From Pantoea anthophila (GTDB taxonomy: Bacteria; Pseudomonadota; Gammaproteobacteria; Enterobacterales; Enterobacteriaceae): 64,000 nucleotides of DNA. Within the stretch, counting starts at the first letter, position 1; each line of letters begins with the position of its first letter. The DNA lies in contig NZ_VHIZ01000053.1 in the NCBI RefSeq assembly GCF_006494375.1, positions 17,504 through 81,503 of the forward strand, in the 5' to 3' direction. This document shows, in pieces, positions 24,442 to 35,098 of the stretch. Under the pieces are notes generated by a model that searched no databases, was not told where the DNA came from, and saw only the letters and a program-made list of their open reading frames with translations. A program made the translations under genes and the position numbers.

Positions 24442-24759
24442 ATGGGAAAACTGACGTTACTGTTACTGGTGCTGCTCGGCTGGCTGCAATATTCATTGTG
24501 GCTGGGGAAAAATGGTATCCACGACTATACGCGCGTCAATGATGATGTCGCGGTGCAACAGGCTAACAATGCCAAACTGAAATCGCGCAACGATCAGCTG
24601 TTTGCCGAAATTGATGACCTCAATGGCGGCTCGGAAGCGATCGAGGAGCGTGCACGCAATGAGCTGGGCATGATTAAGCCCGGTGAGACCTTCTATCGTC
24701 TGGTGCCTGACCAGAACAAACGCAACGCGCAACAATCAGCGCAAAACCAACAACGATAA
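24442..24759 (+). CDS. ftsB: Cell division protein FtsB
   Basis: Bitopic divisome protein that forms a complex with FtsQ and FtsL at the septum. The 105 residues comprise a short cytoplasmic end, one membrane helix ([19 protein letters not shown]) and a periplasmic leucine-zipper coiled coil ([26 protein letters not shown]) ending [10 protein letters not shown]. The start MGKLTLLL matches E. coli; the open frame upstream (to 24388) is not conserved. It precedes ispD by 3 bp. Confidence 0.96.
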   Translation: MGKLTLLLLVLLGWLQYSLWLGKNGIHDYTRVNDDVAVQQANNAKLKSRNDQLFAEIDDLNGGSEAIEERARNELGMIKPGETFYRLVPDQNKRNAQQSAQNQQR

Positions 24760-24762
24760 AAC

Positions 24763-25479
24763 ATGAATACTCTGGCCTCCCTTGCGGATGTGATTGCCGT
24801 GGTGCCCGCGGCCGGGATCGGCAGCCGCATGCAGGCAACCTGTCCTAAGCAGTATCTGACGATTGGTCAGCACACCCTTCTGGAACACAGCATTGCACGT
24901 CTGTTTTCCCATCCTGCCATTAAACAGGTTATTGTCGCCCTCAGTCCCGACGATCAGCACTTCGCCTCACTGCCGCTGGCGCGCGATCCGCGCGTGCTCA
25001 GGGTTACCGGCGGAGAGACCCGCGCCGAATCGGTGCTGGCTGGCCTGCAGGCCGCGCAGGGTGCCGCGTGGGTTCTGGTTCACGATGCTGCCCGTCCCTG
25101 TCTGCATCCCGACGACCTGCAGCAGCTGCTCAACGTGCGCGAACAGAGCCACGTCGGCGGGATTCTGGCCGCACCGGTGCGCGACACCATGAAGCGGGGC
25201 GAGCCGGGCAAAGCCGCGGTGGCCCACACGGTAGAGCGTGACGATCTCTGGCACGCCTTAACCCCCCAGTTTTTCCCGCATGCGCTGCTGACAGCCTGCC
25301 TGACGCGGGCACTGACCGAGGGCGCAACCATTACGGATGAGGCCTCGGCGCTGGAGTATTGCGGCTACCATCCGCTGCTGGTCAGCGGACGCAGTGATAA
25401 CATCAAAGTCACCCGGCCAGAAGATCTGGCGCTGGCGGCTTTTTATCTGAGTCAGATTCAATTAAAGGAGAGCGCATGA
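24763..25479 (+). CDS. ispD: 2-C-methyl-D-erythritol 4-phosphate cytidylyltransferase IspD
   Basis: Third enzyme of the MEP isoprenoid pathway: transfers CMP from CTP to MEP. The 238-residue protein has the nucleotide-binding signature [20 protein letters not shown] and HDAARPC, and near the C-terminus [13 protein letters not shown]. Start at ATG 24763, directly after ftsB. It overlaps ispF around ATGATG. Confidence 0.97.
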   Translation: MNTLASLADVIAVVPAAGIGSRMQATCPKQYLTIGQHTLLEHSIARLFSHPAIKQVIVALSPDDQHFASLPLARDPRVLRVTGGETRAESVLAGLQAAQGAAWVLVHDAARPCLHPDDLQQLLNVREQSHVGGILAAPVRDTMKRGEPGKAAVAHTVERDDLWHALTPQFFPHALLTACLTRALTEGATITDEASALEYCGYHPLLVSGRSDNIKVTRPEDLALAAFYLSQIQLKESA

Positions 25480-25961
25480 TGCGTATCGGTCACGGTTTTG
25501 ACGTTCACGCCTTTGGCGGAGAGGGTCCGTTAGTGATTGGCGGTGTGCGGATCCCGTTTGAGCAGGGGTTTATTGCCCATTCCGATGGTGATGTGGCGCT
25601 GCATGCGCTGACGGACGCGCTGCTGGGCGCGGTCGCCATGGGCGATATTGGCAAACTGTTTCCGGATACCGATCCCGCGTTTAAAGGCGCGGACAGCCGC
25701 GGCCTGCTGCGCGAGGCCTGGCGTCGTATCGAAGCCAAAGGCTATCGCATCGGTAACGTGGATGTCACCCTGATTGCCCAGGCGCCGAAAATGCTGCCGC
25801 ATGTGCCGCAGATGCGCATCAACATCGCGGAAGATCTGGGATGTCACATGGATGCGGTCAATGTCAAAGCCACCACGACCGAAAAGCTGGGCTTTACCGG
25901 GCGCGGTGAAGGGATCGCCTGCGAAGCGGTGGCCCTGCTGCTGAAAGCCGACACTCAATGA
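25479..25961 (+). CDS. ispF: 2-C-methyl-D-erythritol 2,4-cyclodiphosphate synthase IspF
   Basis: Cyclises CDP-ME 2-phosphate in the MEP pathway. The 160 residues begin [16 protein letters not shown]; the metal ligands D8, H10 and H42 ([10 protein letters not shown]) and the C-terminal [15 protein letters not shown] are all present. Two adjacent ATG codons exist: 25476 (inside the ispD stop) and 25479. The second gives the E. coli N-terminus and better spacing from GGAG (25467-25470). Confidence 0.96.
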   Translation: MRIGHGFDVHAFGGEGPLVIGGVRIPFEQGFIAHSDGDVALHALTDALLGAVAMGDIGKLFPDTDPAFKGADSRGLLREAWRRIEAKGYRIGNVDVTLIAQAPKMLPHVPQMRINIAEDLGCHMDAVNVKATTTEKLGFTGRGEGIACEAVALLLKADTQ

Positions 25962-26998
25962 CGCTTCACTATCTGCACGGCACGCCCGCTGCCACCGGCG
26001 TCATCAAAGCCAGCCCGGAAGATTTTGTGGTGGTTGAAGATCTCGGTTATGGCCCGGATGGGGAAGGTGAGCATCTGCTGGTGCGCATCCGTAAAGTGGG
26101 CGCGAATACCCGCTTCGTGGCGGAGGCGCTGGCGAAATATCTCGGTGTGCATCAGCGTGACATGAGCTATGCCGGGATGAAGGATCGCCATGCCGTGACG
26201 GAGCAGACGCTCTGTTTCCGTCTGCCGGGGAATGCGATGCCCGATCTGCGCGGTTTTGCGCTGGAGGGGGTTGAGATCCTGCAGGCGGTACGCCACAAGC
26301 GCAAGCTGCGCACCGGCGCGCTGGCCGGAAATGCGTTCCGGCTGGTCATCCGCCAGATCAGCGATCGTGAGGCAGTTGAGACGCGCCTGACGCAGATTCG
26401 TGACGCGGGTGTGCCGAACTATTTCGGTGAGCAGCGTTTCGGGCGCGGCGGCAATAACCTGGTGATCGCAGAGAAGTGGGCGCGCAATGAGATTACCCTG
26501 CGCGATCGCAACAAGCGCAGCCTGATGCTCTCTGCCGCGCGCAGTGCGCTGTTTAATCAGGTGACCAGTGCGCGTCTGGCGCAGCAGGGCGGCCTGAGTC
26601 AGGTCCTTAACGGCGATGCCCTGCAGCTGACCGGGCGAGGCAGCTGGTTTGTTGCGCAGCCGGATGAGCTGGAAGCGTGCCAGCGCCGGGTTGAACAGCA
26701 TGAACTGCGCATCACCGCGCCGCTGCCGGGGCGGGGCGAGCCGGGTCCGCAGGCGGATGCGCTGGCTTTTGAAGAGCAGGTGCTGGCTGGCGAAACCCTG
26801 CTGAACGGCCTGATTGAGCGCGAGCGGGTGGATGCCGCACGCCGTGCCATGCTGGTCGTGCCGCGCGATCTGCGCTGGAGCTGGTGGGATGAGGTGACGC
26901 TGGAGCTGACGTTCTGGCTGCCCGCAGGCAGCTTCGCCACCAGTGTCGTCAGAGAACTGCTGGTTCAGGCCGACGCGTCCGATCAGATTGATGAGTAA
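25958..26998 (+). CDS. truD: tRNA pseudouridine(13) synthase TruD
   Basis: Makes pseudouridine at position 13 in the D-stem of tRNA-Glu. The 346-residue protein has the catalytic D76 in [13 protein letters not shown], the [14 protein letters not shown] segment and [20 protein letters not shown], all TruD signatures. Its start overlaps the ispF stop by 4 bp, as part of the conserved ftsB-ispDF-truD-surE-pcm run. Confidence 0.97.
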   Translation: MTLHYLHGTPAATGVIKASPEDFVVVEDLGYGPDGEGEHLLVRIRKVGANTRFVAEALAKYLGVHQRDMSYAGMKDRHAVTEQTLCFRLPGNAMPDLRGFALEGVEILQAVRHKRKLRTGALAGNAFRLVIRQISDREAVETRLTQIRDAGVPNYFGEQRFGRGGNNLVIAEKWARNEITLRDRNKRSLMLSAARSALFNQVTSARLAQQGGLSQVLNGDALQLTGRGSWFVAQPDELEACQRRVEQHELRITAPLPGRGEPGPQADALAFEEQVLAGETLLNGLIERERVDAARRAMLVVPRDLRWSWWDEVTLELTFWLPAGSFATSVVRELLVQADASDQIDE

Positions 26999-27189
26999 TC
27001 TTCGCCGCAACCTGACCCGCTGTGTGGGGAATGTTGCGGCAACCCCCCTCTGCTGTGTGATTTACGCCTACCACTTCCTTGCGTGCCTCGCTAGAATGCA
27101 AAAATCGCCGCCCATTCCTCACCTGTTGCCATGCCGTTCAGACAGGTTCAGTCGCGGCGACCAGTCGAATAAAAAAAGGTCAGAACGAA

Positions 27190-27951
27190 ATGCGGATATT
27201 GCTCAGCAACGATGACGGCATTCATGCGCCAGGTATTCAGACTCTGGCGAAAGCCCTGCGGCAGATTGCTGACGTGCAGGTGGTTGCCCCCGATCGTAAC
27301 CGAAGCGGTGCGTCAAACTCGCTCACCCTGGAAACGCCCCTGCGAACGTTCACCCGTGAAAACGGCGATATCGCGGTGCAGATGGGTACCCCGACCGACT
27401 GTGTCTATCTGGGGGTGAATGCCCTGATGCAGCCGCGGCCCGATATTGTGGTGTCAGGCATCAATGCCGGTCCCAACCTGGGGGATGATGTGATTTACTC
27501 CGGTACGGTCGCGGCGGCGATGGAGGGGAGACACCTGGGCTTACCGGCGATCGCCGTTTCGCTCAATGGTCATCAGCACTACGAGACAGCCGCGGCGGTG
27601 ACCTGTGCGCTTCTCCGGGCGCTGACGCATGAGCCGCTGCGCACCGGTCGCATTCTCAATATCAACGTGCCCGATCTGCCGCTCTCCGAGCTCCGGGGCA
27701 TTCGCGTGACGCGCTGTGGCAGCCGCCATCCGGCCGATCAGGTGATTGCGCAGCAGGACCCGCGCGGCAATACCCTTTACTGGATTGGCCCGCCGGGTGA
27801 AAAACTGGATGCCGGGCCGGATACGGACTTCGCCGCCGTGGATCAGGGGTATGTCTCTGTCACCGCGCTGCACGTCGATTTAACGGCGCACAGTGCCCAG
27901 GAGGTGCTCAGCGACTGGCTGGCGAAAGCTGAGGTGAATCTGGCATGGTGA
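27190..27951 (+). CDS. surE: 5'/3'-nucleotidase SurE
   Basis: Metal-dependent stationary-phase survival phosphatase that acts on nucleoside monophosphates. The 253 residues (same as E. coli) begin [15 protein letters not shown], with D8 and D9 as metal ligands, and include [11 protein letters not shown] and [22 protein letters not shown]. The start is ATG 27190; a longer open frame from 27079 is not conserved. Overlaps pcm by 7 bp. Confidence 0.97.
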   Translation: MRILLSNDDGIHAPGIQTLAKALRQIADVQVVAPDRNRSGASNSLTLETPLRTFTRENGDIAVQMGTPTDCVYLGVNALMQPRPDIVVSGINAGPNLGDDVIYSGTVAAAMEGRHLGLPAIAVSLNGHQHYETAAAVTCALLRALTHEPLRTGRILNINVPDLPLSELRGIRVTRCGSRHPADQVIAQQDPRGNTLYWIGPPGEKLDAGPDTDFAAVDQGYVSVTALHVDLTAHSAQEVLSDWLAKAEVNLAW

Positions 27952-28571
27952 ATCGGCGTATTGAGACGTTGCTGTCACAACTGCGTCAGCAGGGCATCCA
28001 TGACGAAAACCTGCTGAAAGCCATCAGCGAGGTGCCACGCGAACGCTTTATCGATGAGGCGTTCGAGCACAAGGCCTGGGACAATGTCGCTCTGCCTATC
28101 GGCTCCGGTCAGACCATCTCACAGCCTTACATGGTGGCGCGGATGACCGCGCTGCTTGGGCTGAATCCCCATTCGCGGGTGCTGGAAATCGGCACCGGTT
28201 CGGGTTATCAGACCGCCATTCTGGCCCACCTGGTTGATCACGTCTATTCCGTGGAGCGGATTAAAGGGCTGCAGTGGCAGGCCAAGCGCCGGCTGAAACA
28301 GCTCGATCTGCACAATGTCTCTACCCGCCATGGCGACGGCTGGCAGGGCTGGCCATCCCGTGGCCCGTTCGATGCGATTATCGTCACGGCGGCCCCGCCG
28401 GAAATTCCGATTGCGCTGATAGCGCAGCTGGCAGAAGGCGGCATTATGGTGCTGCCGGTGGGGGAAGATCAGCAGGTACTGAAACGGCTGCGTCGTCAGG
28501 GAAAAGAGGTGACGGAAGAGACCATCGAGCCGGTGCGTTTTGTTCCGCTGGTGCAGGGCGATCTGGCCTGA
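27945..28571 (+). CDS. pcm: Protein-L-isoaspartate O-methyltransferase Pcm
   Basis: Repairs L-isoaspartyl residues in aged proteins by SAM-dependent carboxyl methylation. The 208-residue protein matches E. coli in length and carries the PCMT signatures [29 protein letters not shown] and APPEIPIAL with [10 protein letters not shown]. Overlaps surE and precedes nlpD-rpoS, the usual stationary-phase cluster. Confidence 0.97.
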   Translation: MVNRRIETLLSQLRQQGIHDENLLKAISEVPRERFIDEAFEHKAWDNVALPIGSGQTISQPYMVARMTALLGLNPHSRVLEIGTGSGYQTAILAHLVDHVYSVERIKGLQWQAKRRLKQLDLHNVSTRHGDGWQGWPSRGPFDAIIVTAAPPEIPIALIAQLAEGGIMVLPVGEDQQVLKRLRRQGKEVTEETIEPVRFVPLVQGDLA

Positions 28572-28733
28572 CCCTCTACGTATTTCTTCACAACTGTTTC
28601 ATGGCACCACGTACCTGATGTTGTTACTATCCGGTTTACCTAACGAAAACACAGCTTTTATCGCGTCACGCAGAGCATTCTGCTGGCAGATACAGTGAAA
28701 CAGATAGATCAGAGTTGCCATCACGGGGGATTA

Positions 28734-29834
28734 ATGAGCACGGGAAGCACACTTTTTCAGTTACGCCGTCTGGCGGCGCTTTCACTGGTAGGTTTCTGGC
28801 TGGCAGGCTGCAGCTCCAGCGACAACTCGCAGGCGCCCATCAGTCGCGTGGGCGACAATGGCGGCATGAACAGCAGCCCGTCTGACACAGGCATGGTTTC
28901 GGGCGGCGTACCTGCCACACCTGCCCAGGGACAAATGTTAAGCACAAATTCAGGATCTGCTCCCCGTAGCGGTGGAATGATTAGTACCAGCGATAATGTT
29001 GAGACACAAAATGGCCGGATTGTGTACAACCGCAGTTATCAGAATATTCCAAAGGGTAGTTACTCCGGTGAAACATATACCGTTAAGCGCGGTGACACAT
29101 TGTTTTACATTGCCTGGATTACCGGCAACGACTTCCGCGATTTAGCCCAGCGCAACAACGTTCCTGCGCCCTATAGCCTGAATGTGGGGCAAACGCTGCA
29201 GATTGGAAATGGGTCAGGTCAGCCGATTACGGGCGGAAATCCCATTACCGTTGCTGATGCAACGCAGGGCGGTGTTCCGGCGTCGCCACAAATTAAAGCG
29301 CCTGTTGTTGCACAGCAACCTGTTATTACGTATTCTGATGATTCGGGTAATTCGGGTGGCAGCAAATTGTTGCCTTCGAAAGGAGCAAATGTTGCAACGA
29401 CAACAGCTCCAGTCGTTACCGCCCCCCCAACGGTGAGCAGTACCACCAACAGTTCAACGCCGGTCGGAAGCTGGCGCTGGCCGACCGATGGGAAGATTAT
29501 CGATAACTTCTCTGCCGCCGAAGGTGGCAATAAAGGGATCGATATCGCCGGAACGCGCGGACAATCTGTCGTTTCCACCGCATCAGGACGCGTGGTTTAC
29601 GCAGGTAACGCACTCCGGGGGTACGGTAATTTAATCATCATTAAACACAACGATGATTACCTGAGTGCCTACGCCCACAACGATACAATGCTGGTTCGGG
29701 AACAACAGGAAGTTAAGGCGGGGCAGAAGATCGCTACCATGGGTAGCACCGGAACCAGTTCAGTCAGATTACATTTTGAAATTCGTTACAAGGGGAAATC
29801 CGTAAACCCGTTGCGTTATTTACCGCAGCGATAA
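28734..29834 (+). CDS. nlpD: Murein hydrolase activator lipoprotein NlpD
   Basis: Outer-membrane lipoprotein that activates amidase AmiC during septal wall splitting. The 366-residue protein has a lipoprotein signal with lipobox LAGC (C26), a low-complexity Ser/Gly/Asn linker, a LysM domain around residues 112-158 ([20 protein letters not shown]), a Thr/Val-rich linker and a C-terminal LytM/M23 domain. The metal ligands are lost in this domain, as is normal for NlpD. Start at ATG 28734 after GGGGG. In E. coli the main rpoS promoter lies inside this gene. Confidence 0.96.
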   Translation: MSTGSTLFQLRRLAALSLVGFWLAGCSSSDNSQAPISRVGDNGGMNSSPSDTGMVSGGVPATPAQGQMLSTNSGSAPRSGGMISTSDNVETQNGRIVYNRSYQNIPKGSYSGETYTVKRGDTLFYIAWITGNDFRDLAQRNNVPAPYSLNVGQTLQIGNGSGQPITGGNPITVADATQGGVPASPQIKAPVVAQQPVITYSDDSGNSGGSKLLPSKGANVATTTAPVVTAPPTVSSTTNSSTPVGSWRWPTDGKIIDNFSAAEGGNKGIDIAGTRGQSVVSTASGRVVYAGNALRGYGNLIIIKHNDDYLSAYAHNDTMLVREQQEVKAGQKIATMGSTGTSSVRLHFEIRYKGKSVNPLRYLPQR

Positions 29835-29891
29835 TCCGGCAGAACAGACCCTTTTTATGTTCTGCCCTGGAATCACGGGTAGGAGCCGCTT
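29774..29891 (+). promoter_or_regulatory. rpoS mRNA leader (small-RNA target region)
   Basis: The end of nlpD and the 57-bp gap form the rpoS 5' leader. Positions 29774-29805 (TTTTGAAATTCGTTAC, then AAGGGGAAATCC) match the E. coli element that base-pairs with the small RNAs DsrA, RprA and ArcZ. A stem CAGAACA/TGTTCTG (29840-29864) replaces a differently sequenced hairpin in E. coli. GGAATCACGGGTAGGAGCC before the ATG is conserved. Confidence 0.65.
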
Positions 29892-30884
29892 ATGAGCCAG
29901 AATACGCTGAAAGTAAACGAGTTACATGAGAACGCGGAATTCGATGAGAACGGAGCTGAAATTTTTGACGAGAAAGCACTCGTTGAAAACGAAGCCAGTG
30001 ATAGCGACGTAGCGGAAGAAGAGTTGCTATCACAGGGTGCGACGCAGCGTGTTTTAGATGCGACGCAGCTCTATCTTGGGGAGATTGGCTATTCTCCGTT
30101 GTTAACGGCAGAGGAAGAAGTTTTCTTCGCTCGCCGTGCATTGCGGGGTGATATTCCTTCCCGTCGCCGTATGATCGAAAGTAACTTACGCCTGGTGGTG
30201 AAAATCGCCCGTCGTTACAGCAATCGTGGTTTAGCCCTGCTGGACCTGATTGAAGAAGGTAACCTCGGCCTGATTCGCGCCGTTGAGAAATTTGACCCGG
30301 AGCGCGGGTTCCGTTTCTCAACGTACGCCACCTGGTGGATTCGTCAGACCATTGAACGGGCGATCATGAATCAAACCCGTACTATCCGTCTGCCGATTCA
30401 CATTGTTAAAGAACTGAACGTTTATCTGCGTACTGCGCGTGAACTGTCCCACAAGCTCGACCATGAGCCGAGTGCGGAAGAGATCGCGGAGCAGCTTGAT
30501 AAACCGGTTGATGACGTAAGCCGTATGTTGCGTCTCAACGAACGCATTACCTCGGTTGACACGCCATTAGGCGGGGATTCTGAAAAAGCGCTGCTGGATA
30601 TTCTGGCCGATGAGAAAGACAATGGCCCGGAAGACACCACGCAGGACGATGACATGAAACAAAGCATCGTCAAATGGCTGTTCGAACTGAACGCCAAGCA
30701 GCGTGAAGTGCTGGCACGTCGTTTCGGCCTGTTGGGCTATGAAGCGGCAACGCTTGAGGATGTCGGCCGTGAAATCGGCTTAACCCGTGAGCGTGTCCGT
30801 CAGATTCAGGTTGAAGGTTTGCGCCGTCTGCGCGAAATCCTGCAGGCGCAGGGCCTCAACATTGAAGCACTGTTTCGTGAATAA
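29892..30884 (+). CDS. rpoS: RNA polymerase sigma factor RpoS
   Basis: Master sigma factor of stationary phase and general stress. The 330 residues (as in E. coli) contain region 1.2, region 2 ([53 protein letters not shown]), region 3 and region 4.2 helix-turn-helix ([22 protein letters not shown]). It is intact, with no internal stop, so this isolate should be RpoS-positive. Followed by a terminator and convergent mutS. Confidence 0.98.
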   Translation: MSQNTLKVNELHENAEFDENGAEIFDEKALVENEASDSDVAEEELLSQGATQRVLDATQLYLGEIGYSPLLTAEEEVFFARRALRGDIPSRRRMIESNLRLVVKIARRYSNRGLALLDLIEEGNLGLIRAVEKFDPERGFRFSTYATWWIRQTIERAIMNQTRTIRLPIHIVKELNVYLRTARELSHKLDHEPSAEEIAEQLDKPVDDVSRMLRLNERITSVDTPLGGDSEKALLDILADEKDNGPEDTTQDDDMKQSIVKWLFELNAKQREVLARRFGLLGYEAATLEDVGREIGLTRERVRQIQVEGLRRLREILQAQGLNIEALFRE

Positions 30885-30906
30885 CTGATCTGAGCATGAA
30901 TGCGAA

Positions 30907-30936
30907 AAGCGGTGGTGAAAACCACCGCTTTTTTTA
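30907..30936 (+). terminator. Rho-independent terminator of rpoS
   Basis: AAGCGGTGGT (30907-30916) pairs with ACCACCGCTT (30921-30930) around a GAAA tetraloop, followed by a T-run. It lies 22 bp after the rpoS stop. Confidence 0.9.
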
Positions 30937-31004
30937 TGCCTGCAGAAAAGGTCAGGCAGAAACGTAGCGGGCCGGTCCGCGCTTTTACGCGGCACGGCGA
31001 ACCT

Positions 31005-33566
31005 TCAGACCAGCGACTTAAGGCGATAGATCCAGTCGAGCGCCTGACGCGGCGTCAGCGTATCCGGGTCCAGCGCCTCCAGGGCTTCTACCGCCGGTGA
31101 GGTCTCTTCAACCAGCAGCGGCAGCTGAGAACCATCGACCGTCGATGAGGCGGAGTGACTGGAGACGGTCTCCAGCTCTTTCAGCTTGCTGCGCGCGCGC
31201 CTGATGACCTCTTTGGGCACCCCCGCCAGCGCTGCCACGGCCAGACCATAGCTCTTGCTGGCGGCCCCCTCCTGCACGCTGTGCATAAAGGCGATGGTGT
31301 CACCGTGCTCCACCGCGTCCAGGTGAACGTTGACCACGCCTTCCATTTTCTCCGGCAGGGTGGTCAGCTCGAAGTAATGGGTCGCGAACAGCGTCATCGC
31401 TTTAATGCGGTTGGCCAGGTTTTCGGCACAGGCCCAGGCCAGCGATAAGCCGTCGTAGGTGGAGGTACCGCGTCCAATCTCATCCATCAGCACCAGACTG
31501 TTTTCGGTGGCGTTGTGCAGGATGTTGGCGGTTTCGGTCATCTCCACCATAAAGGTCGAGCGTCCGGAGGCGAGATCATCAGCGGCACCCACGCGGGTGA
31601 AAATGCGATCCAGCGGGCCAATCAGCGTCTCATCGGCGGGAACAAAACTGCCAATCCACGCCATCAGCGCAATCAGCGCCGCCTGACGCATATAAGTACT
31701 TTTACCGCCCATGTTCGGACCGGTGATGATCAGCATTCTGCGCTGGGGGGCCAGGGAGAGCGGGTTCGCAATAAACGGCTCTTTCAGCACCTGTTCGACC
31801 ACCGGATGACGACCGCCGCTGATTTTGATCCCGGCTTTATCCTGCAACACCGGCCGGCAGTAGTTCAGCGTCCAGGCACGCTCAGCCAGATTGCTCAGCA
31901 CATCCAGCTCTGCCAGCGCCGCAGCACTCAGCTGCAACGCTTCAAGATGCGGCAGCAGCTGATCGAACAGCGCCTCATAGAGGCTTTTTTCCAGCGACAG
32001 CGCTTTCCCCTTCGAGGTCAGTACTTTGTCTTCGTACTCTTTCAGCTCCGGGATAATATAGCGTTCCGCATTTTTCAGGGTCTGACGACGGACATAGTGC
32101 ATCGGCACCTGATGGCTCTGCCCGCGGCTCACCTGGATGAAGTAGCCGTGTACGCCGTTAAAGCCAACCTTGAGGGTATCCAGTCCCAGCTTCTCGCGTT
32201 CGCGAATCTCCAGCCTGTCGAGATAGTCCGTTGCGCCATCGGCCAGCGCACGCCACTCATCCAGCTCGGCGTTATAACCGGGGGCAATCACGCCGCCGTC
32301 GCGGATCAGCACCGGCGGGGAGTCGATGATCGCCTGCTCCAGCAGCTCACGCAGCGCGGCGAACTCGCCCATCTGGGTGCGCAGCTTCTGCAGCTGTGGC
32401 GCTTCAACATCGGCCAGCAGCTGGTTAAGCTCCGGCAGCTGCTGAAAAGCGTGCCGCATGCGGGCCAGATCGCGCGGGCGGGCGGTGCGCAGCGCCAGGC
32501 GGGCCAGGATTCGTTCCAGATCGCCGACCTGACGCAGCACCGGCTGAAGCACCTCACTGAGAGGCTGCAGTTCTGCAATCGACTCCTGACGCTGGGTGAT
32601 TGTGCGTACGTCGCGCAGCGGCATATGCAGCCAGCGTTTGAGCATGCGGCTTCCCATCGGGGTGACCGTTTTGTCGAGCACGGCCGCCAGGGTGTTGTCG
32701 GTGCCACCTGCCAGGTTCTGGGTGATCTCCAGATTACGGCGGGTGGCCGCATCCATAATGATGCTGTCCTGCTGCCGCTCCATGCTCAGCGAGCGGATGT
32801 GCGGCAGGGTGGTGCGCTGGGTATCTTTGGCATACTGCAGCAGACAGCCCGCCGCACTCAGTCCGAGCTGCGCATTCTCCACGCCAAACCCGTTAAGGTC
32901 ACGGGTGCCGAACTGCAGATTGAGCTGCTGCCGGGCGGTGTCGATCTCAAACTCCCACAGCGGACGGCGGCGCAGGCCACGACGCTGATCGATCAGTGAC
33001 ATCGCCTGGAAATCTTCAGGGTAGAGCAGCTCGGCCGGGTTGGTGCGCTGCAGCTCTGCCGCCATGGTTTCAGCATCGGCAGGTTCGCTGAGGCGAAAAC
33101 GGCCCGAGCTGATGTCGAGCGTGGCGTAGCCAAACCCCCGCGGGCTTTGCACAATCGCCGCCAGCAGGTTGTCGTGCCGCTCCTGCAACAGCGCCTCATC
33201 GCTGATGGTTCCCGGCGTAACGATACGCACCACTTTGCGCTCGACCGGACCTTTGCTCAGCGCCGGGTCACCGATCTGCTCGCAGATCGCCACGGATTCG
33301 CCCAGCTGCACCAGCTTAGCCAGATACCCCTCAACCGCATGATAGGGCACACCGGCCATCGGGATCGGTTCGCCCGCCGACGCGCCGCGTTTGGTCAGCG
33401 AAATCTCCAGCAGCTGTGAGGCACGTTTCGCGTCGTCATAAAACAGCTCGTAGAAGTCACCCATACGGTAAAACAGCAGAATGTCAGGGTGCTCTGCCTT
33501 GAGGCGCAGGTACTGCTGCATCATGGGCGTGTGAGAAGGAAAGTCCTTTTCGGTTGGCTCTTGCAT
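31005..33566 (-). CDS. mutS: DNA mismatch repair ATPase MutS
   Basis: Recognises mismatches and small loops and recruits MutL. The 853-residue protein (E. coli has 853) contains the mismatch-reading [15 protein letters not shown], connector, lever and clamp domains, and the ATPase with Walker [10 protein letters not shown] (T615-S623), Walker [17 protein letters not shown] and FATHYFELT. It ends [12 protein letters not shown]. Convergent with rpoS. Its upstream side is where the accessory region begins; the mutS-rpoS neighbourhood is a known variable locus in enterobacteria. Confidence 0.98.
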   Translation of the reverse strand: MQEPTEKDFPSHTPMMQQYLRLKAEHPDILLFYRMGDFYELFYDDAKRASQLLEISLTKRGASAGEPIPMAGVPYHAVEGYLAKLVQLGESVAICEQIGDPALSKGPVERKVVRIVTPGTISDEALLQERHDNLLAAIVQSPRGFGYATLDISSGRFRLSEPADAETMAAELQRTNPAELLYPEDFQAMSLIDQRRGLRRRPLWEFEIDTARQQLNLQFGTRDLNGFGVENAQLGLSAAGCLLQYAKDTQRTTLPHIRSLSMERQQDSIIMDAATRRNLEITQNLAGGTDNTLAAVLDKTVTPMGSRMLKRWLHMPLRDVRTITQRQESIAELQPLSEVLQPVLRQVGDLERILARLALRTARPRDLARMRHAFQQLPELNQLLADVEAPQLQKLRTQMGEFAALRELLEQAIIDSPPVLIRDGGVIAPGYNAELDEWRALADGATDYLDRLEIREREKLGLDTLKVGFNGVHGYFIQVSRGQSHQVPMHYVRRQTLKNAERYIIPELKEYEDKVLTSKGKALSLEKSLYEALFDQLLPHLEALQLSAAALAELDVLSNLAERAWTLNYCRPVLQDKAGIKISGGRHPVVEQVLKEPFIANPLSLAPQRRMLIITGPNMGGKSTYMRQAALIALMAWIGSFVPADETLIGPLDRIFTRVGAADDLASGRSTFMVEMTETANILHNATENSLVLMDEIGRGTSTYDGLSLAWACAENLANRIKAMTLFATHYFELTTLPEKMEGVVNVHLDAVEHGDTIAFMHSVQEGAASKSYGLAVAALAGVPKEVIRRARSKLKELETVSSHSASSTVDGSQLPLLVEETSPAVEALEALDPDTLTPRQALDWIYRLKSLV

Positions 33567-34151
33567 AAGGTTTTAACTCATCTTTGATGCGGTAAATTTC
33601 TGGCGGTCAACGCCCATGAAACCGAAAGGGATTCCAGGCGCGCGGGATAATCAGATGATAACGAATAGGGCAGGGCATATGCCAGCCTGATGCGCAGACC
33701 GTGAACCTGACCGGCCAGGAGCCATCCTGGCAAATGGCAGGGCGGCTGGCGACAGAAAAGTGTCACTTTTGCACTCTCTGATGTGCTGCTGCGAGGCGGC
33801 TCGCGATTTCTGACAGGATAGCGCACCGGGGGATTGCCGATCAGGCGGCTGCGCGCGGAGCGTGCGGTTCACCGGCAGGGTCGCGCGGATTAAAGGAAAT
33901 CAGTCCGCCGTGCCCGCCTGAAAAAGAGACACCGGTCAAAGAAGCGGCACGCACATCTGCGCCCGGCGGACAAAAGTGCTTGAATCAACGGGTTACATTT
34001 TCAGCGCGCAAAATTTACCCGGCGCAGTCAGGTCAGCATCACGCCGTCATAGCGGCGACCGGGAGAGTTTGCCGGGATGATGACGTCGCGCTCAGGATGG
34101 AACGGAAAGTTTGGATAACGGCTTTAATGACCTTAATTATCAGGAGGATAA
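33567..34151. other. 585-bp gap between mutS and an amidohydrolase gene
   Basis: No gene with a recognisable product or convincing ribosome site was found on either strand. One feature stands out: the perfect inverted repeat AAAAGTG-T-CACTTTT at 33756-33770, about 190 bp before mutS and 380 bp before the amidohydrolase. Short unconserved open frames exist on both strands. The gap may hold the promoters of both divergent genes and remnants of insertion events. Confidence 0.5.
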
Positions 34152-35075
34152 ATGTCACTAACCCGTCGGCATTTCTTACACTCAGGCGCGGCGCTGGCTT
34201 TCGCGGCGACGTTTCCCGCCTTCGCAAACGTGCCTTACAGTTCGGGCGAGAAAAAACCTCAGCTGATTCCGCCGCCAGGCAGCGTCGATTGCCATATGCA
34301 TCTGTACGACAGCCGCTGTCCTGCCGTGCCTGGCACAAAACTGATGAACCCGGCGAACGCTTCACTGGAAGACTATCGGAAGCTTCAGCAGAGACTGGGC
34401 ATCAACCGGATGGTGATTGTCACGCCCTCACGCTACGGAACCGATAACAGCGTCCTGCTGAATGGCCTGGCGGCGAGCGGGGGAAATGCGCGCGGCGTGG
34501 TGGTGCTGGATTCGTCGGTCAGCGATGATGAACTGCAGAAGCTGCATCAGGCGGGCGTCAGGGGAATCCGGTTTAATCTGCGTTACAGCGCGGTTAACCT
34601 CGATGATATGGAGAAGTTAGCAGCACGCGTGAATCCCCTGAACTGGCATATTCAGGTGGTGACCTCTGGTAAACACTTAACCGAACTGGAAAGCCGGCTG
34701 CAAAAACTCCCGACCCCGGTGGTGATCGATCATATGGGGCACGTGCCGCAGCCGGAGGGCATTACGTCGCCGGTGTTTACCACGCTGCAGCGGATGCTGG
34801 ATGGCGGGAAAAGCTGGATAAAACTCTCCGGGGTTTATATCGACTCCTTAACCGGCGCGCCGGGCTATAAGGATGTGACGCCGGTGGCACAGAAACTGGT
34901 GCAGATTAACCCGGAACGGCTGCTGTGGGGCAGCGACTGGCCGCACCCGACCGAACCGGACAGCCATAAGCCGGACGATGCGGTGTTACTCGATCTGATG
35001 CAGGTCTGGGCGCCGGAGAGTCGGGATCGGCAGAGAATACTGCGTGATAACCCCGTTAAGCTCTATGACTTCTGA
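34152..35075 (+). CDS. Tat-exported amidohydrolase (COG3618-like lactonase/hydrolase)
   Basis: A 307-residue protein with a twin-arginine signal (LTRRHFLHSG then AALAFAATFPAFA, cleavage near residue 25), so it is exported folded. The mature part is an amidohydrolase TIM barrel: VDCHMHLY (D46, H48, H50), VIDHMGH (H194, H197) and LLWGSDWPHP (D262). This pattern fits the COG3618 group that includes 2-pyrone-4,6-dicarboxylate lactonase LigI. The substrate is unknown. Strong Shine-Dalgarno AGGAGG at 34142-34147. It has no obvious functional partner: narL follows convergently after 23 bp. Confidence 0.8.
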   Translation: MSLTRRHFLHSGAALAFAATFPAFANVPYSSGEKKPQLIPPPGSVDCHMHLYDSRCPAVPGTKLMNPANASLEDYRKLQQRLGINRMVIVTPSRYGTDNSVLLNGLAASGGNARGVVVLDSSVSDDELQKLHQAGVRGIRFNLRYSAVNLDDMEKLAARVNPLNWHIQVVTSGKHLTELESRLQKLPTPVVIDHMGHVPQPEGITSPVFTTLQRMLDGGKSWIKLSGVYIDSLTGAPGYKDVTPVAQKLVQINPERLLWGSDWPHPTEPDSHKPDDAVLLDLMQVWAPESRDRQRILRDNPVKLYDF

Positions 35076-35098
35076 CGCAGCATTTACAGGCAGCCAGG

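Noticed and set aside
31515..32999. 494-codon open frame antisense to mutS
   Set aside because: It is fully covered by mutS and has the same Gln/Arg-rich composition as other antisense frames.
33980..34447. 155-codon open frame overlapping the start of the amidohydrolase gene in another frame
   Set aside because: The amidohydrolase frame has a signal peptide, domain motifs and a strong ribosome site; this one has none of these.
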